NCBI GenBank assembly: GCA_963556495.2
Contig: OY747705.1
Location: forward strand, 8,631,001 to 8,695,000
DNA: 64,000 nt
From: Valencia hispanica
Lineage: Eukaryota > Chordata > Actinopteri > Cyprinodontiformes > Valenciidae
Reading direction: 5' to 3'
Position numbers and translations under genes: made by a program. Numbering within the stretch: the first letter of the stretch is position 1; every line of letters starts with the position of its first letter. A model generated the notes under the pieces. The model saw only the letters and a list, made by a program, of their open reading frames with translations. It ran no database searches and was not told where the DNA came from. This document shows, in pieces, positions 48,690 to 60,180 of this stretch.

Positions 48690-50285
48690 AATGTGTTTTG
48701 TTAAACTTGTAAAAGTGTTTCTTTTTTTAACTTTTAAATGTGTTTCGGTATGATTGTAAATGTGTTTCTGTAAATTTGTAAATGTGTTTTGGTAAACTTG
48801 TAAATGTGTTTCGGTAAATTTGTAAATGTGTTTCGGTAAACTTGTAAATGTGTTTCTGTAAATTTGTAAATGTGTTTCGGTAAACTTGTAAATGTGTTTC
48901 TGTAAATTTGTAAATGTGTTTTGGTAAACTTGTAAATGTGTTTCGGTAAACTTGTAAATGTGTTTCTGTAAAATGTGTTTCTGTAAACTTGTAAATGTGT
49001 TTCGGTAAACTTGTAAATGTGTTTCGGTAAACTTGTAAATGTGTTTCTGTAAAATGTGTTTCTGTAAATTTGTAAATGTGTTTTGATAAACTTGTAAATG
49101 TGTTTCTGTAAATTTGTAAATGTGTTTCGGTAAACTTGTAAATGTGTTTCTGTAAATTTGTAAATGTGTTTCGGTAAACTTGTAAATGTGTTTCAGTAAA
49201 TTTGTAAATGTGTTTCGGTAAACTTGTAAATGTGTTTCTGTAAATTTGTAAATGTGTTTCGGTAAACTTGTAAATGTGTTTCAGTAAATTTGTAAATGTG
49301 TTTCGGTAAACTTGTAAATGTGTTTCGGTAAACTTGTAAATGTGTTTCTGTAAAATGTGTTTCTGTAAACTTGTAAATGTGTTTCGGTAAACTTGTAAAT
49401 GTGTTTCGGTAAACTTGTAAATGTGTTTCTGTAAAATGTGTTTCTGTAAATTTGTAAATGTGTTTTGGTAAACTTGTAAATGTGTTTCGGTAAACTTGTA
49501 AATGTGTTTCTATAAACTTGTAAATGTGTTTCGGTAAACTTGTAAATGTGTTTCTGTAAATTTGTAAATGTGTTTTGGTAAACTTGTAAATGTGTTTCGG
49601 TAAATTTGTAAATGTCTTTCAGTAAACTTGTAAATGTGTTTCGGTAAACTTGTAAATGTGTTTCTGTAAATTTGTAAATGTGTTTCGGTAAACTTGTAAA
49701 TGTGTTTCGGTAAACTTGTAAATGTGTTTCTGTAAAATGTGTTTCTGTAAACTTGTAAATGTGTTTCGGTAAACTTGTAAATGTGTTTCGGTAAACTTGT
49801 AAATGTGTTTCTGTAAAATGTGTTTCTGTAAATTTGTCAATGTGTTTTGGTAAACTTGTAAATGTGTTTCGGTAAACTTGTAAATGTGTTTCTATAAACT
49901 TGTAAATGTGTTTCGGTAAACTTGTAAATGTGTTTCTGTAAATTTGTAAATGTGTTTTGGTAAACTTGTAAATGTGTTTCGGTAAATTTGTAAATGTCTT
50001 TCAGTAAACTTGTAAATGTGTTTTTGTAAATTTGTAAATGTGTTTCGGTAAACTTGTAAATGTGTTTCTGTAAAATGTGTTTCTGTAAACTTGTAAATGT
50101 GTTTCGGTAAACTTGTAAATGTGTTTCTGTAAAATGTGTTTCTGTAAATTTGTAAATGTGTTTTGGTAAACTTGTAAATGTGTTTCGGTAAACTTGTAAA
50201 TGTGTTTCGGTAAATTTGTAAATGTGTTTCGGTAAACTTGTAAATGTGTTTCTGTAAACTTGTAAATGTGTTTTGGTAAAATGTT
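48690..50285. repeat. 22-bp tandem array, right arm (about 1.6 kb)
   Basis: About 72 units, alternating between GTAAACTTGTAAATGTGTTTCG and GTAAATTTGTAAATGTGTTTCT types, with interspersed 15-bp short units (GTAAAATGTGTTTCT). A larger period is visible: the short-unit landmark recurs near 48968, 49348, 49731 and 50064, giving spacings of about 380, 383 and 333 bp. Confidence 0.93.
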
Positions 50286-51503
50286 AAAGTGTTTCAGGTT
50301 ATTGTAATTTTGTTTTGCACTTCCCGGCCACTGTAAAAAGGCGCTTAACCAGGACAACCTGGACAAGCTTATTATTGATGTAACAACACGCTGGAACAGC
50401 AGTCTGGATATGGTGGAACGTTATTTGGAGCAACAAGTGGCTGTGGCAGCTGCCCTGCTCAGCGCAGACAAAAGACGAAATTCTTGGGAAATCGACACAC
50501 TGGATAATTATGACATTCGTGATGCTGAGGACGTCGTGAAACTGCTAAAACCTCTAAAAACAGCCACCACTGTGCTCAGTGATGAACACAGCCCCACTGT
50601 CTCCCTCAGACTGACCCTGAAGCACATGACTGAGAAGAGCATGGAGCATAATGAAGAAGACTCAGCCACAGTGACTTTTATGAAAACCGCTATCCTGAGC
50701 AATATGTCTGGCAGATATGCCCAGGAATACCACTACCTGCTAGAGTGCACTGCAGTTGACCCCAGATTTTGCACCCTTCCTCATCTAGAGGAAAACCAGC
50801 GTTAGGATGTGTTCCACAGGCTGAAGGCTAAAGCTGTGCAGCTACATAACCAGGTATTAGCTATATTCTTTTTTTGTTGTTGTTGATATTTCTAATGCTG
50901 TAAAATGTTCTTGGCTTTAAATAACATTTAGTAGGCTAATTCATATTCAACAAATGCAAAAAAGCATGTTATTTTTGCCTATTTAGCTTTTATTTATATA
51001 TTGATTGGCAAAGTTTTTCATGTTTTACTGCTGTCTATAAACCAGCTTACGTGTGGAGAATACAAGTGATGGAAGAGCAGAACAGAGTGCTTCAACACCT
51101 GCAGCAGAGAAGTTTGCTGAACTGAGAGAAAAAGCCACGCCACGCCACAGCCCCCTCCTCTCAAGAAAAGAGCCTTAGAAGATCTTCTAGAGGGGACTTT
51201 TGTGGCACCTGCACAGGCAGCTCCAGGCAACCACATGAACGGGATTGAGACTGAAATCTCCAGGTACAGAAGTGAAGCACCAATACCTCTTACAAGCTGT
51301 CCACTCAAGTGGTGGAAGGAGAATGGTAAGATCCACCTATTTCTTTCTCCTCTTGCAAAAGCATATCTCACCGCACCAGCCACTTCTGTACCAAGTGAAC
51401 GCGTCTTCTCAACTGCAGGGGACATTGTGACTTTGCAAAGATCACAGCTTTTACCTGAAAATGTTGACATGCTCATCTTTCTGAAGAAAAACATGTCATC
51501 ATG

Positions 51504-52275
51504 TAGGGCTGGGTGATAAATCGATTTTATCGATTAATTCGAATTTGCAGTTTAAGAAGATTTATTTTTGGGAAAATCGAGATTTATGATACGTCATGTA
51601 TCGCAATACATGGGAGACGATACGATATATCTCGATATATCACGATACTATGAGTAAGACTATATATTGTGATTTTTAAAACTCAATTTAACAGCAGGAA
51701 AACTGTCACAGGATTCTAAAAACTCCAACCTGTTTCATACTTTAACACATTCAGTTTGATTACCAGATCTAGTTGATCCACTGGAATGAAGAAGGTGAAA
51801 ACGGCCACCATCTACCAGTTATACTTTTAATTTTACTACAAAAATTACTGTCATCATTAATGGTTCCATTCAAATCCTTAAAAACAAAACAAACAAAAAA
51901 AACGATATTTTTGTTTTGAATATCGATACAATATTGGGAAATAAAATATTGCGATATATCGGTGTATCGATATTTTCTTACATCCCTCTTGCCAAAGATA
52001 TGGTGCCTGCTTATACAGTGGAAAAGCCTGGATTTACTTACCTACTGAAAACTTTGGACGCCAGGTATGTGCCACCAACTTTGCACACAACTTTGATTTC
52101 AGGTAGACTCCCAAAGGAGATATTAAAATAAGAGTTTCAAAAAAATAGATTCTGTCATTTGTTATTTCTGTTTAAGAAAGTAAAGGGAGAAAGAAAAAAA
52201 TAGATTAAAATCGGAAATCGGATTTGGTGTGAAAAAATCTGAGATTTTATTTTTAGGTCATATCGTCCAGCCCTA
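51504..52275. mobile_element. hAT-type MITE with 8-bp target duplication
   Basis: Starts TAGGGCTGGGTGATAAATCG and ends ATCGTCCAGCCCTA. TCATCATG flanks it exactly on both sides (51496-51503, 52276-52283). The interior is A/T-rich with internal inverted text around CGATATATCTCGATATATCA, and contains an inner end-like motif TTACATCCCT near 51985, so another MITE may be nested. It was inserted in the last codons of the hAT transposase. Confidence 0.85.
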
Positions 52276-52283
52276 TCATCATG

Positions 52284-52703
52284 CCAAAACAAGTGCTTAT
52301 TTACTTTTTATTAGTATTTTGTTGTGAGATTTGTTCAATTTTCACACTGTATGACAATAAGTTATAAAGTCCTGTCTTTAAGCCAAGTTCAATTTAATGC
52401 TGAGACATAAACGATATTCAAAATAAATTTAAAAAATGTTGATCATAAAAAGATTTGTTATTAATTTCATATAATCTATAATTACCAGTATTACTTTGTT
52501 CAGTGTTAAGTTTTGTTAGTAGGACAATAGAAAGTTGCAATTTGAAACAAGGACAAAAGGGCAGTTGTAAAAAAAAGAATTTATTTGGCCATAAAATAAC
52601 TGAAATTCATTTTGTTGTGAAAAATCTTAAAAAATCGGAATCGTGAACTTAAAATCGGAAATCGAATCGAATCGTGGCTTGAGTGAATCGTTACATCCCT
52701 AGT
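52284..52703 (+). other. hAT 3' region and right end
   Basis: A/T-rich 3' UTR of the hAT element; the right terminus is GAATCGTTACATCCCTA at about 52686-52703, preceded by subterminal AATCGGAATCGTGA / AATCGAATCGAATCG repeats. The matching left end is absent upstream of the ATG. Confidence 0.6.
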
Positions 52704-52754
52704 AAATAGTGATTCCTTACAGTATTCAAATTTTTTGAATTCATGTATTTGTGA

Positions 52755-52922
52755 CTTTTATGAGCTGTAAGCCCAAATTATGTACAAATAAACAACTAAA
52801 TACTTGAACTCATTTAAGTTCAAGGCCCTGAATCTATAATCTATGGAAGTTTAATGTTTTGAATAGAATTATGGATATAAATAAACTTTTCGATGATATT
52901 CTAATTTTTTGGAAAGGGTCTG
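52755..52922 (+). repeat. Tc1-type terminal inverted repeat, right
   Basis: Runs from TTTTATGAGCTGTAAGCCCA to GGAAAGGGTCTG, followed by TA (52923-52924). Reverse complement of 46769-46936 over its full length. It pairs with the left repeat to define a 6.15-kb TA-flanked unit. Confidence 0.85.
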
Positions 52923-52924
52923 TA

Positions 52925-54300
52925 GGTGGATATAGCGTGCAGAAACTTTTTCTCCTGACTGTATTTAAAAGTCATGGAATCTTCCTTTGTTTAACTGTAT
53001 GAGGCCTGGTTTTTCAAAACAGAATCCAAGAAAGGCTAAACTAACTGAAAAATCCTGACATTTTTTTTGTATTTAGTGAAACAAATGTATGTATTTTTAC
53101 ATGTTTAGGCTAGTGAATAGTGTCATTTTTAACATAATTTGTGCAGGACAATAGCACACATTTTCTAAGTCATCATTGAGGTATAATAAGCCAAAAACAA
53201 CTTGAAAGCATTTTTTTTAACCACAAGATGGAGCCAGAAGCAAAAATATGTAATTAGAAATAGCTTTAGGCGCAGTGCAATGTCATATGTGGACATGATC
53301 TTTTACACAAAATTAAAGCGCAAATATTTGCTGTTACAAAATGGTCATTGTAAAATGACATGCTGATGTTCCATCATATAGCAGACAAAACGCAACTCAT
53401 GAGAACTTACAGTTTTGGTAAATGGAAACAGTGACAATTCATAATGGGAGGGGGATCATTTTAGGTTTAAAACAGGATCATTTTCACCTTTTGTAATCAA
53501 ATACCAGATCTGGGGCTGTTCAGAAAGGGAAAGTGTAACAGTAGCATGCAGAACAGACTTTGGAGTCCTGGCAGTAAATATGGCCACAGCATGTGTGTGT
53601 GTGTGCGTGTATTTGGGTGACAATAACAGGAAGCTTGTTCAGATGGGAGGAGGTCGTAAAGGAAGGTTCAGCCCCCTGATGTTCCAAAAGTGAGGAGTAG
53701 CACTGGCTATTTTAAAAGTGGATGAATTACAACTCATTGGACAAGCAGATGTGGCCTGTTAACCTGAAAAACCGTCAGTAATTGTGATATTCCCACTTCA
53801 TTACATTTGATTGTGTTTTTGCCCTTTAAGCAACTCAATTATAAATAAAATGTGCAGTAATATATCCAAGGACAAAGATAGCAGGACAAAATCTGTTTCA
53901 CAGTGGGTACTTTACAGTCATTGTGCAAAGTAGTGTCCATTCCGAGATATAATTATTTTGTTACCCGCTTGTCAACTTAAAAAAAAAAAATAGTTGAATT
54001 CTAATAACTTATCTGGTCTTGCTGAGGCAAAATGTTAAAAAGAGATGTACTGTACTTCTTATTCCACAGCTCTGATGCAGTTAGTCTGCTACTGGTGAGA
54101 TCATTTCTAGATCATGTGAATTTCACGCTATAGTGTGGGTCTTTGACTCGCTCTGTATGATCCATAAGAGGGCAACATGATCCACATGTTTTTAGGCTTT
54201 GAATCTTCAGTTCTTTTAGCCAGTTTATCATAAGGGCTGACATACAGTCTGCATTTCTGTGGAATTTCTTGGAACTATGACTCATGGTAAGCTATACAAT
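52925..54300. other. Unassigned intergenic DNA
   Basis: No coding region recognised. A short (TG)n lies near 53594-53610. Confidence 0.35.
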
Positions 54301-55776
54301 ACACAATGCATATACTGTTCATAACATTAACCTGCTTCACATTTTTGGCACGTTACAGCCTCAAACGACAATGTACACCACTGGAAATTTAGATGATAGA
54401 TGTATTGAGCCTCCATAAAAAATAAAAAAAAATGCTATGCAACCAATAAACTTCAGAAGTCACCTAATTAGTAAACACAGTTAACGTGTTTGTCATTTAA
54501 TGTAATCATGAATGGCTTTAATACAACATCCAAAGAAAGAATGCCACATTCTACTTGGAGTGGAAGAAGGCGATCTGGTCAGATGAGACCATAATGTAAC
54601 TTTTGGACCTAAGTTGTATGTGTGTGTATATATATGTATATGTGTGTATATATGTATATATGTATGTATATATATGTATATATATATATATATGTGTGTA
54701 TGTATGTATGTATATATATGTATATATATATATATGTGTGTATGTATGTGTATATATATGTATGTGTATGTATGTATGTATATATGTATGTATGTGTATA
54801 TATGTATGTATGTGTATATATGTATGTATGTATGTATATATAAATGTGTATATCTTTATATGTGTATATATATATATATAATTATTTGGTCAATAAGTCA
54901 GCCAAAATGTTAAATGAATTGTTAGTTAGTCAAGGATTTTATTCCTGCCCCACTCTCTGCAGCAGCTTCTTCTGTTTTGAATTTATGAAGATGCCTATAT
55001 TATCATTTCATATGTAGATAATATTTTTAATAAATGATAAATCAAGAAAGAGAAAAAGCTTTAATTAGTTAGAATAATTTATGCTTTTTATGAATTTATG
55101 TTTACGTCAATCTCTGACCTTTATGTTGTGTGTCTGATGTCTCTCACTCAGTCTAGGCCCCGTCCCCTATGTATTACAGCGCTGCTTTTATTTTGGTGCA
55201 TACACCCCTGGCACTCTGTCTCTGTTTTCACCGCTGTGAACGCAGCTGAAGGGATTGTAACGCAGATGTGGGAGCAATGCATGGCAAGACAAGCAACTAC
55301 AGCAGCACACAATAAAATTCAAACGAGCATGTTTCAGAGCTTTGCGCAAAATGTTCTGGTAGCCTACTGCTAAGGGGAAAAGCGAGGAGCCAGTTGTGGG
55401 CTGGGAGCCAGCTTGGAATGGGAAAATAGATCAACTGGGAGACGCTGACAGATGCAACACCTGTTTAAAGCAAATATAAACTGTTAAAGGAAATATATTT
55501 GCAAGATTAGAAGGATAGCACGTCGATCAACATGTCTGACGATCTCAAGTTTTTCACCGGACAATTTTAACTTGCGTCGTTAATGTCCGACTTTCTGATG
55601 TAATTTTTTTTTTTTATACATTGAACCTTGTATCATCTTTCTTCTACATCATTATTATGCACTGCTTTGTATTAATCTACAAAACAAAATCATGACAAAA
55701 TACAAAGAGGTTTGTGCTTCTAAAGTAACAAAATGTGAAGAAGGTCAGGACAGTAAATACATTCTCAAGGCATTGT
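54301..55776 (-). mobile_element. Tc1-type remnant with expanded microsatellite
   Basis: Left end text at 54336-54380 (CACATTTTTGGCACGTTACA, GCCTCAAACGACAATGTA) and right end text at 55722-55776 (GTAACAAAATGTGAAGAAGG..CTCAAGGCATTGTG) are inverted relatives. A transposase remnant lies at 54545-54605 (GGAGTGGAAGAAGGCGATCT, GTCAGATGAGACC). The remainder is deleted or replaced by the repeat at 54618-54885 and unassigned DNA. Confidence 0.65.
54618..54885. repeat. Compound (TA)/(TG)/(TATG) microsatellite
   Basis: About 270 bp of TATATG, TGTA and TATG repeats. It keeps three overlapping frames open with only Tyr, Val, Cys, Met, Ile. Confidence 0.95.
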
Positions 55777-57134
55777 GTCAGGTTTAGACCATGTAAAGAC
55801 ATCAGTATGTCGATGGCAAGATGTTGAGGTATTGCAATGGATTGCTGCTGGATGTTGGACCTTATATCAGGATATCTTTTTCAGGAATCTGAAAGCTATG
55901 CACACATTTGGCTCCAGAATTGACTTTACTCGGAGGAGAAATGACAATAACCTTGAGATCATGCACAACATGCAGGTATTTGTTCTTAATCAATGTCTGC
56001 TATTAACTATAACCTAACCTCTTTGGTTATCAATGTGCCTCATAAGCAGCTGGTGAAAGTTAAAAACAAGTAAAGATGTTTGAAGTGTTCAAAGAGTGTG
56101 TTTAAAAAAAAAGAATTAGGAGGAGAAGTACTATTTTAATGGTGCTCAGATGTGTGGATGGCAATGATTTACTGCACAATACAGATTTTTACAACAAAAC
56201 CAGTGCTGTACAGCGATAAAAGTCCTCTCATCTTTACTTTTTATGTGTCTGAAATCAAAGGGAGAACATGGAAGACTGTTTTGCTTGGTATCGTCCAACT
56301 GTTGGTGAGAGCCAGCTGGAGACCAATGTTAACTTTGCTTTTTTTTTGCAGCCCTCATGTGATTTATAAAGTGAGAGGAAGCAAGATGCTTTTTAAACCC
56401 TCTTTCACCACCCTTCTGCACAAGTCAGCCAATGTCCAGAAACAATCTCTTCCGATGCCAGATATGGACCTTGGACAAATCAAAAGGGATTCATGCCGTG
56501 ATCCGGACTTGTTCTGTAATACAAAAGTCTTAGAAGGAAGAAACATTCCTTTGTGATATTTTCTATGTGACTGCTGATGTAAAAAAACCCAAAACTTTTT
56601 CAATCATTCATTCAAAGAAACTTCTGATTTTATTGTGAACAGAAGTCTGTTTTTCTACTAAACCTTCGAATTGTGCCGTTTCTTTTATACTAAGGAACAT
56701 TTGACATCTGAGAGCAGCTTAATGAAATGTTGAAACGTTCATCCACGCAATACTTGTTTAGCAGCGAGATATTTAAAGATTTTGTTTCTATAACAAACAA
56801 CTTTTTTGGGGCCAATCTAAAGATCATTGTTCTGCTGAAATAACCCATATCTGATTCAGATTTAACTTTCCGACAGTTGACCTCCAGGTCTCTCGAAGGA
56901 CTTTTTAATGTGATGCTGAATTCACTGTTTAACAAAATCTTTTTGGCCCAAACTCCAGACCTTGGAATTTTACCACTGCAGAGACTCTGGATGGGATTAT
57001 CTCAGTCGATCATAACGCCACTGAAAAAGACCCAACAATTAATCTTTACATAACTCCCAACACCATATTTTTCCATTTGTTTCTTGTTTATTATTGACAT
57101 TCTGTAGCAGACCAGTTCAGAATACAAAAGGTCA
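55777..57134. other. Unassigned DNA with a possible exon-like frame
   Basis: A frame at 55781-55975 ends at a CAG/GTATTT donor-like site. A second at 56351-56553 follows a textbook acceptor (gctttttttttgcag) and reads SPHVIYKVRGSKMLFKPSFT to a TGA. The two do not join in phase, and neither resembles a family I know. Otherwise no feature seen. Confidence 0.3.
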
Positions 57135-57510
57135 GTTCTGTCCGTCCGTCCATCCATCCATCCATCCATCCATGTAAATTAGACAGCACTCTTCCCATTG
57201 ACTCTCTCCAGCCTATTCCCAGAGGATATATACAGAACAAACATCTACAGTCTGTCCAAGTTCTGGCAGAACATTTTCTGGAGAATCGTGCCCAGGATGT
57301 GTCCTGGTCAGATGGTCAAAATACCTTAACTGACTTGAGATGCAGACTACGATACCAACTACCCTATAGATGAAGGTAATTTGAGCTGACTGTATCTGAG
57401 ACTGTGTTTCCTCGATTGTTATCCACATATCTCATGACCATAGATGAAGACCAGTTAATTGAGAGCTTCACATTTTGATTCTGCAGTTCCTCAGCAGTTG
57501 TGTACAAGGC
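57135..57510 (-). mobile_element. RTE-type LINE remnant
   Basis: (CCAT)n at 57139-57173 is the reversed (GATG)n tail; upstream on the minus strand are degenerate RTE pieces (YFDHLTRTHPGHDSPENVLP corresponds to the GHLVRMPPGRLP region). Strongly decayed. Confidence 0.65.
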
Positions 57511-57513
57511 ACT

Positions 57514-57873
57514 ATTGCCTCGTTTCCACTGAGTCTTCGGTACACTACTTTGTCTGTTGCCACTGTAAAAGTGGCCCTTACAACCAACGCGCAAAACACC
57601 ATGCCTTGGCCCCCTTTAGTTGTAGGTCCATGGGTCAATGGTAGGGTTAGGGTGGAGATACGGGCATCACTCAACACAGTCCTTTGATTGGGTGAGAGAA
57701 AAACGTCACTGCTTGCGACAACCACAAGAATTCTGCGTCATGTCTGTCGACGCACAAGTATGACGTGGCGTTAGGCTTCTGGTTTGGTGGTGGAAATGCT
57801 CTCCTTAATACACCGTGAAATAGAGTACCAAATCGCTCTGACCCATGCTGTACCGCTCAGTAGAAACAAGGCA
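57514..57873. mobile_element. MITE with terminal inverted repeats
   Basis: TTGCCTCGTTTCCACTGAG at the left and CTCAGTAGAAACAAGGCATAA at the right are inverted repeats; about 360 bp, non-coding. Superfamily not determined. Confidence 0.7.
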
Positions 57874-58393
57874 TAAGACTTTGACTATTATTAGCTCACA
57901 AGTACAGTAAAAGGTTTTTTAGTAGCATGAGAGATGGCAGGTGAGGGGATTTCTGAGTAGAACATCAACCACATCTACCCTTCGACCTTCCTTGTCTTAC
58001 TGGCCTTGACCATAACACTTCTGGTTTAGGGTGAATGAAGGTTGGCTAAGCATGACAGGGTATTTATTGGTGCATGGAAAGTGTTTACTGGTCACTGCAG
58101 CGACATGGAGCGGTGATATCAGCGTACCACCAAAAGCATTGAAATAACTAAGTTGGGGTGCTGCCAGTATGGTGTGGACATGGTCGTCTTGTAGCCTTGG
58201 TATGGGGCCAGTTAGGCAAGTACTGCTTGAAATTATTGAACCAAACCACACGTGCATGTAAGCTCCACATCACCAAGCAAACCATTCCACAGCTGACACC
58301 ATACTGGACAAAAGAGCCCATTAAACTGCTATCACAATGTTCAACAATTCTAACCTTGCTTGTCTCTTGTTGTGCTGGTAAAAAACTAGCTAT
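57874..58393. other. Unassigned intergenic DNA
   Basis: One open minus-strand frame (57997-58257) of unknown nature. Nothing recognised. Confidence 0.3.
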
Positions 58394-59135
58394 CTGTTAG
58401 GATCCTTGTTGTGCTGGTGTTTCTGTTGTGTGTGTGTGTGCTCTCCTACCTTCTCTATAGGGGCATGGCTGATTGGTGACAGGTGCAGATTGTTTAGGCT
58501 CATCATCTCCAGCATTCAAAAGAGGGACAGAGGCTGCAAGCTGAGGCCAGATTGTTCTCGCTTCCAGCGTGGTATAGATGGCCAACTTTGCTCTAGATAC
58601 GGTTACCTTCCAAGACCTGTGCGCTTATTCTTCCTGATTTCCTCACAGATCCTGATCCAGACTCCTTTGTCCTCCGAAGTTGGTTTCCTTCTCTGATCTC
58701 CGTTCCATCGGCGATACTTCCTGGAAACAACTTACCTTCACTCTGGAGTCCCTTCTGGTCAGCTTCTGCCTCGTTACCTCCGCTGGTCTGCCTATTCATC
58801 TGCCTGCCCGTTCCACCTGCTAACACACACAGCCTTGCACAACATCAGCCTCCACTCACCTCCGGCATTGGATCCTACTTATCTCCCTCAAGGATCGGAC
58901 ATCACAATCATCCCGTGAGTAACCATCCACTCTCTGCCTCACAATACCTTCACACCATCTCATATCCACTTTCTGCTGCAGTTCCTCCGCCTGCCATCGT
59001 GGACCCGTTTTCCCGGTGATCAACCAGTGACTTTCACACCTATTATAAATAAACGTCTTTACCAAATCCAAAATAACAGTCTGGTGTTCTGAGTCTGTTG
59101 CTGCCTTTGAGTCATTAAACCACTCAAACATGACA
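58394..59135 (+). mobile_element. Solo LTR
   Basis: Begins TGTTAGGATCCTTG and ends AACATGACA (TG..CA), 742 bp, with an AATAAA in its 3' third (59045-59050). Flanks are CTATC and TTATC, an imperfect 5-bp duplication. Its last 40 bp resemble those of the LTR at 60845-61389. No internal retroviral or gypsy genes adjoin it. Confidence 0.7.
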
Positions 59136-59261
59136 TTATCACTTTAAATTAACATTGTAATTGAATGCTCACCTCAATTTCTAATATCCTCCTGATGACC
59201 TAGGCAAGATCCTGCAAAGATCGTGACGATGTTAGTTTTTGCTTCACTATTTCTAATTAAG

Positions 59262-60180
59262 TTCAATTCAAAAATACTTTATTGATCCCAGAGGGAAATT
59301 AAGTGTTGCAGCTCATACCAATCAATTCTTTAAGGAGTTGTTGTAGATCATGATGGCTGTGAGGAGGAAGGATTTTCTGTAGTGGTCTGTGTTTGAGCAA
59401 AACTGAAGAAGCCATCGAGTGAAGACACTCTGTTGTATGACAGTCTCATGAAGAGGATGCTCAGGGGTTGTCGCTAATTTTCTTGGTTTAAAAATTTTTT
59501 TTTTTTTTAAAGAATCCTTCTTTGCATTTCCAAGGGTTCCACAGAAGTACCAAGAACAGAACCAGAGTTCTTAATCAGGTTGTTTAGCCTTTTTAAGTGC
59601 CTGGCTCTGATCCTCCTTCCCCCAACAGATGGCTGAAGAGTTTCCCCAGAAGTACAGTCTGCTCTGTTCCCTCCTTGTAGACGGCTTCACTGTTGCGCCT
59701 CCAGTCTGTCCAGGTGAACTCCGAAGTATTTATATTCCTCAACCACCTCCACTTCTTCTCCCATGATGGAAACAGTGTTTGACTTATCCCTGTTTCTTCT
59801 GAAATCTACAATCATCTCCTTTGTTTTGTTCACATTCAAGGTGAGACGATTGTTTCCACACCATGTCACAAAGCGGTCCACCAGCTCTCTGTATTCAGCT
59901 TCTTGTCCATCTCTGATACACCCGACAATTGCAGAGTCATCTGAGTATTTCTGCAGATGACAGGTCTGATTTGTACTGGAAGTCTGAGGTGTACAATGTG
60001 AAAAGGAATGGTGAAAGTACAGTCCCCTGTGGACAGTAGTCTCTCCAGGACCATCATGATGTGGGATGTGAGGGCAACCGGTCTATAGTCGTTGATTGCT
60101 GAGGTGTGACAGGAAAACTTTGGGCCAGAGGAGAATGGGATGTCTAAATGGTTTTTGTCCAATCTCAATTTCTTCATCTG
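59262..60180 (-). mobile_element. LINE fragment (CR1/L2/Rex1 group)
   Basis: 3' end motif at 59262-59310, RT pieces in 59687-59881 (VDRFVTWCGNNRLTLNVNKT) and 59866-60000 (LQLSGVSEMDKKLNTES frame), then a deletion to text of the region before the palm (LTSHIMMVLERLL). Same family as 8177-14317. Confidence 0.75.

Larger units (their letters stand above)
47845..50330. mobile_element. Foldback element with 22-bp tandem repeats in both arms
   Basis: The ends, starting TGGCCGGGAAGTGCAAAACA, are inverted repeats of 45 bp with one mismatch (47845-47889 and 50286-50330). Inside each is a tandem array of the same 22-bp unit in opposite orientation: short on the left (47885-48135), long on the right (48690-50285). 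Next come inner inverted arms of about 144 bp (48139-48282 and 48538-48682, about 97 percent identical) around a loop of about 255 bp. It splits the hAT transposase between its CFAHTVNL region and DVTTRWNS. No clear target duplication. The layout recalls Drosophila FB foldback transposons; homology is not claimed. Confidence 0.85.
46946..51516 (+). pseudogene. hAT transposase (ZBED-like), broken
   Basis: MATASNFEIADAPINLKSTV opens a BED-finger region; one finger Cys is replaced (VCKYRK where C-x-x-C is expected), and a TGA occurs after about 33 codons. Further parts: MRPFSTVESEGFQQMIKTIE, NSVAITTDGWTLRATQSYVT (first catalytic Asp region), GPHVKCFAHTVNLTTQAGLA (the conserved CxxH region of hAT transposases), DVTTRWNSSLDMVERYLEQQ (50381-50440), and the C-terminal hAT dimerisation domain ATSVPSERVFSTAGDIVTLQ to IFLKKNMSS. 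The foldback element (47845-50330) and a 51504 MITE interrupt it, and frameshifts occur near 47440 and 47640. Confidence 0.88.

Noticed and set aside
48690..50285. CRISPR-like array
   Set aside because: Units are contiguous 22-bp tandem repeats without unique spacers, in vertebrate DNA and inside a foldback element.
49619..50366. Long open frames rich in FTETHLQVYRNTFTS
   Set aside because: Three 22-bp units equal 22 codons, so the array lacks stops in one frame by period alone; no start context or homologue.
54603..54913. Tyr/Val/Cys/Met-rich proteins in three frames
   Set aside because: Microsatellite translation; all three frames are open because TATG/TGTA repeats lack stop codons.
55098..55373. 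91-codon open frame
   Set aside because: No recognisable domain, no splice or promoter context, and it lies within a decayed Tc1 interval.
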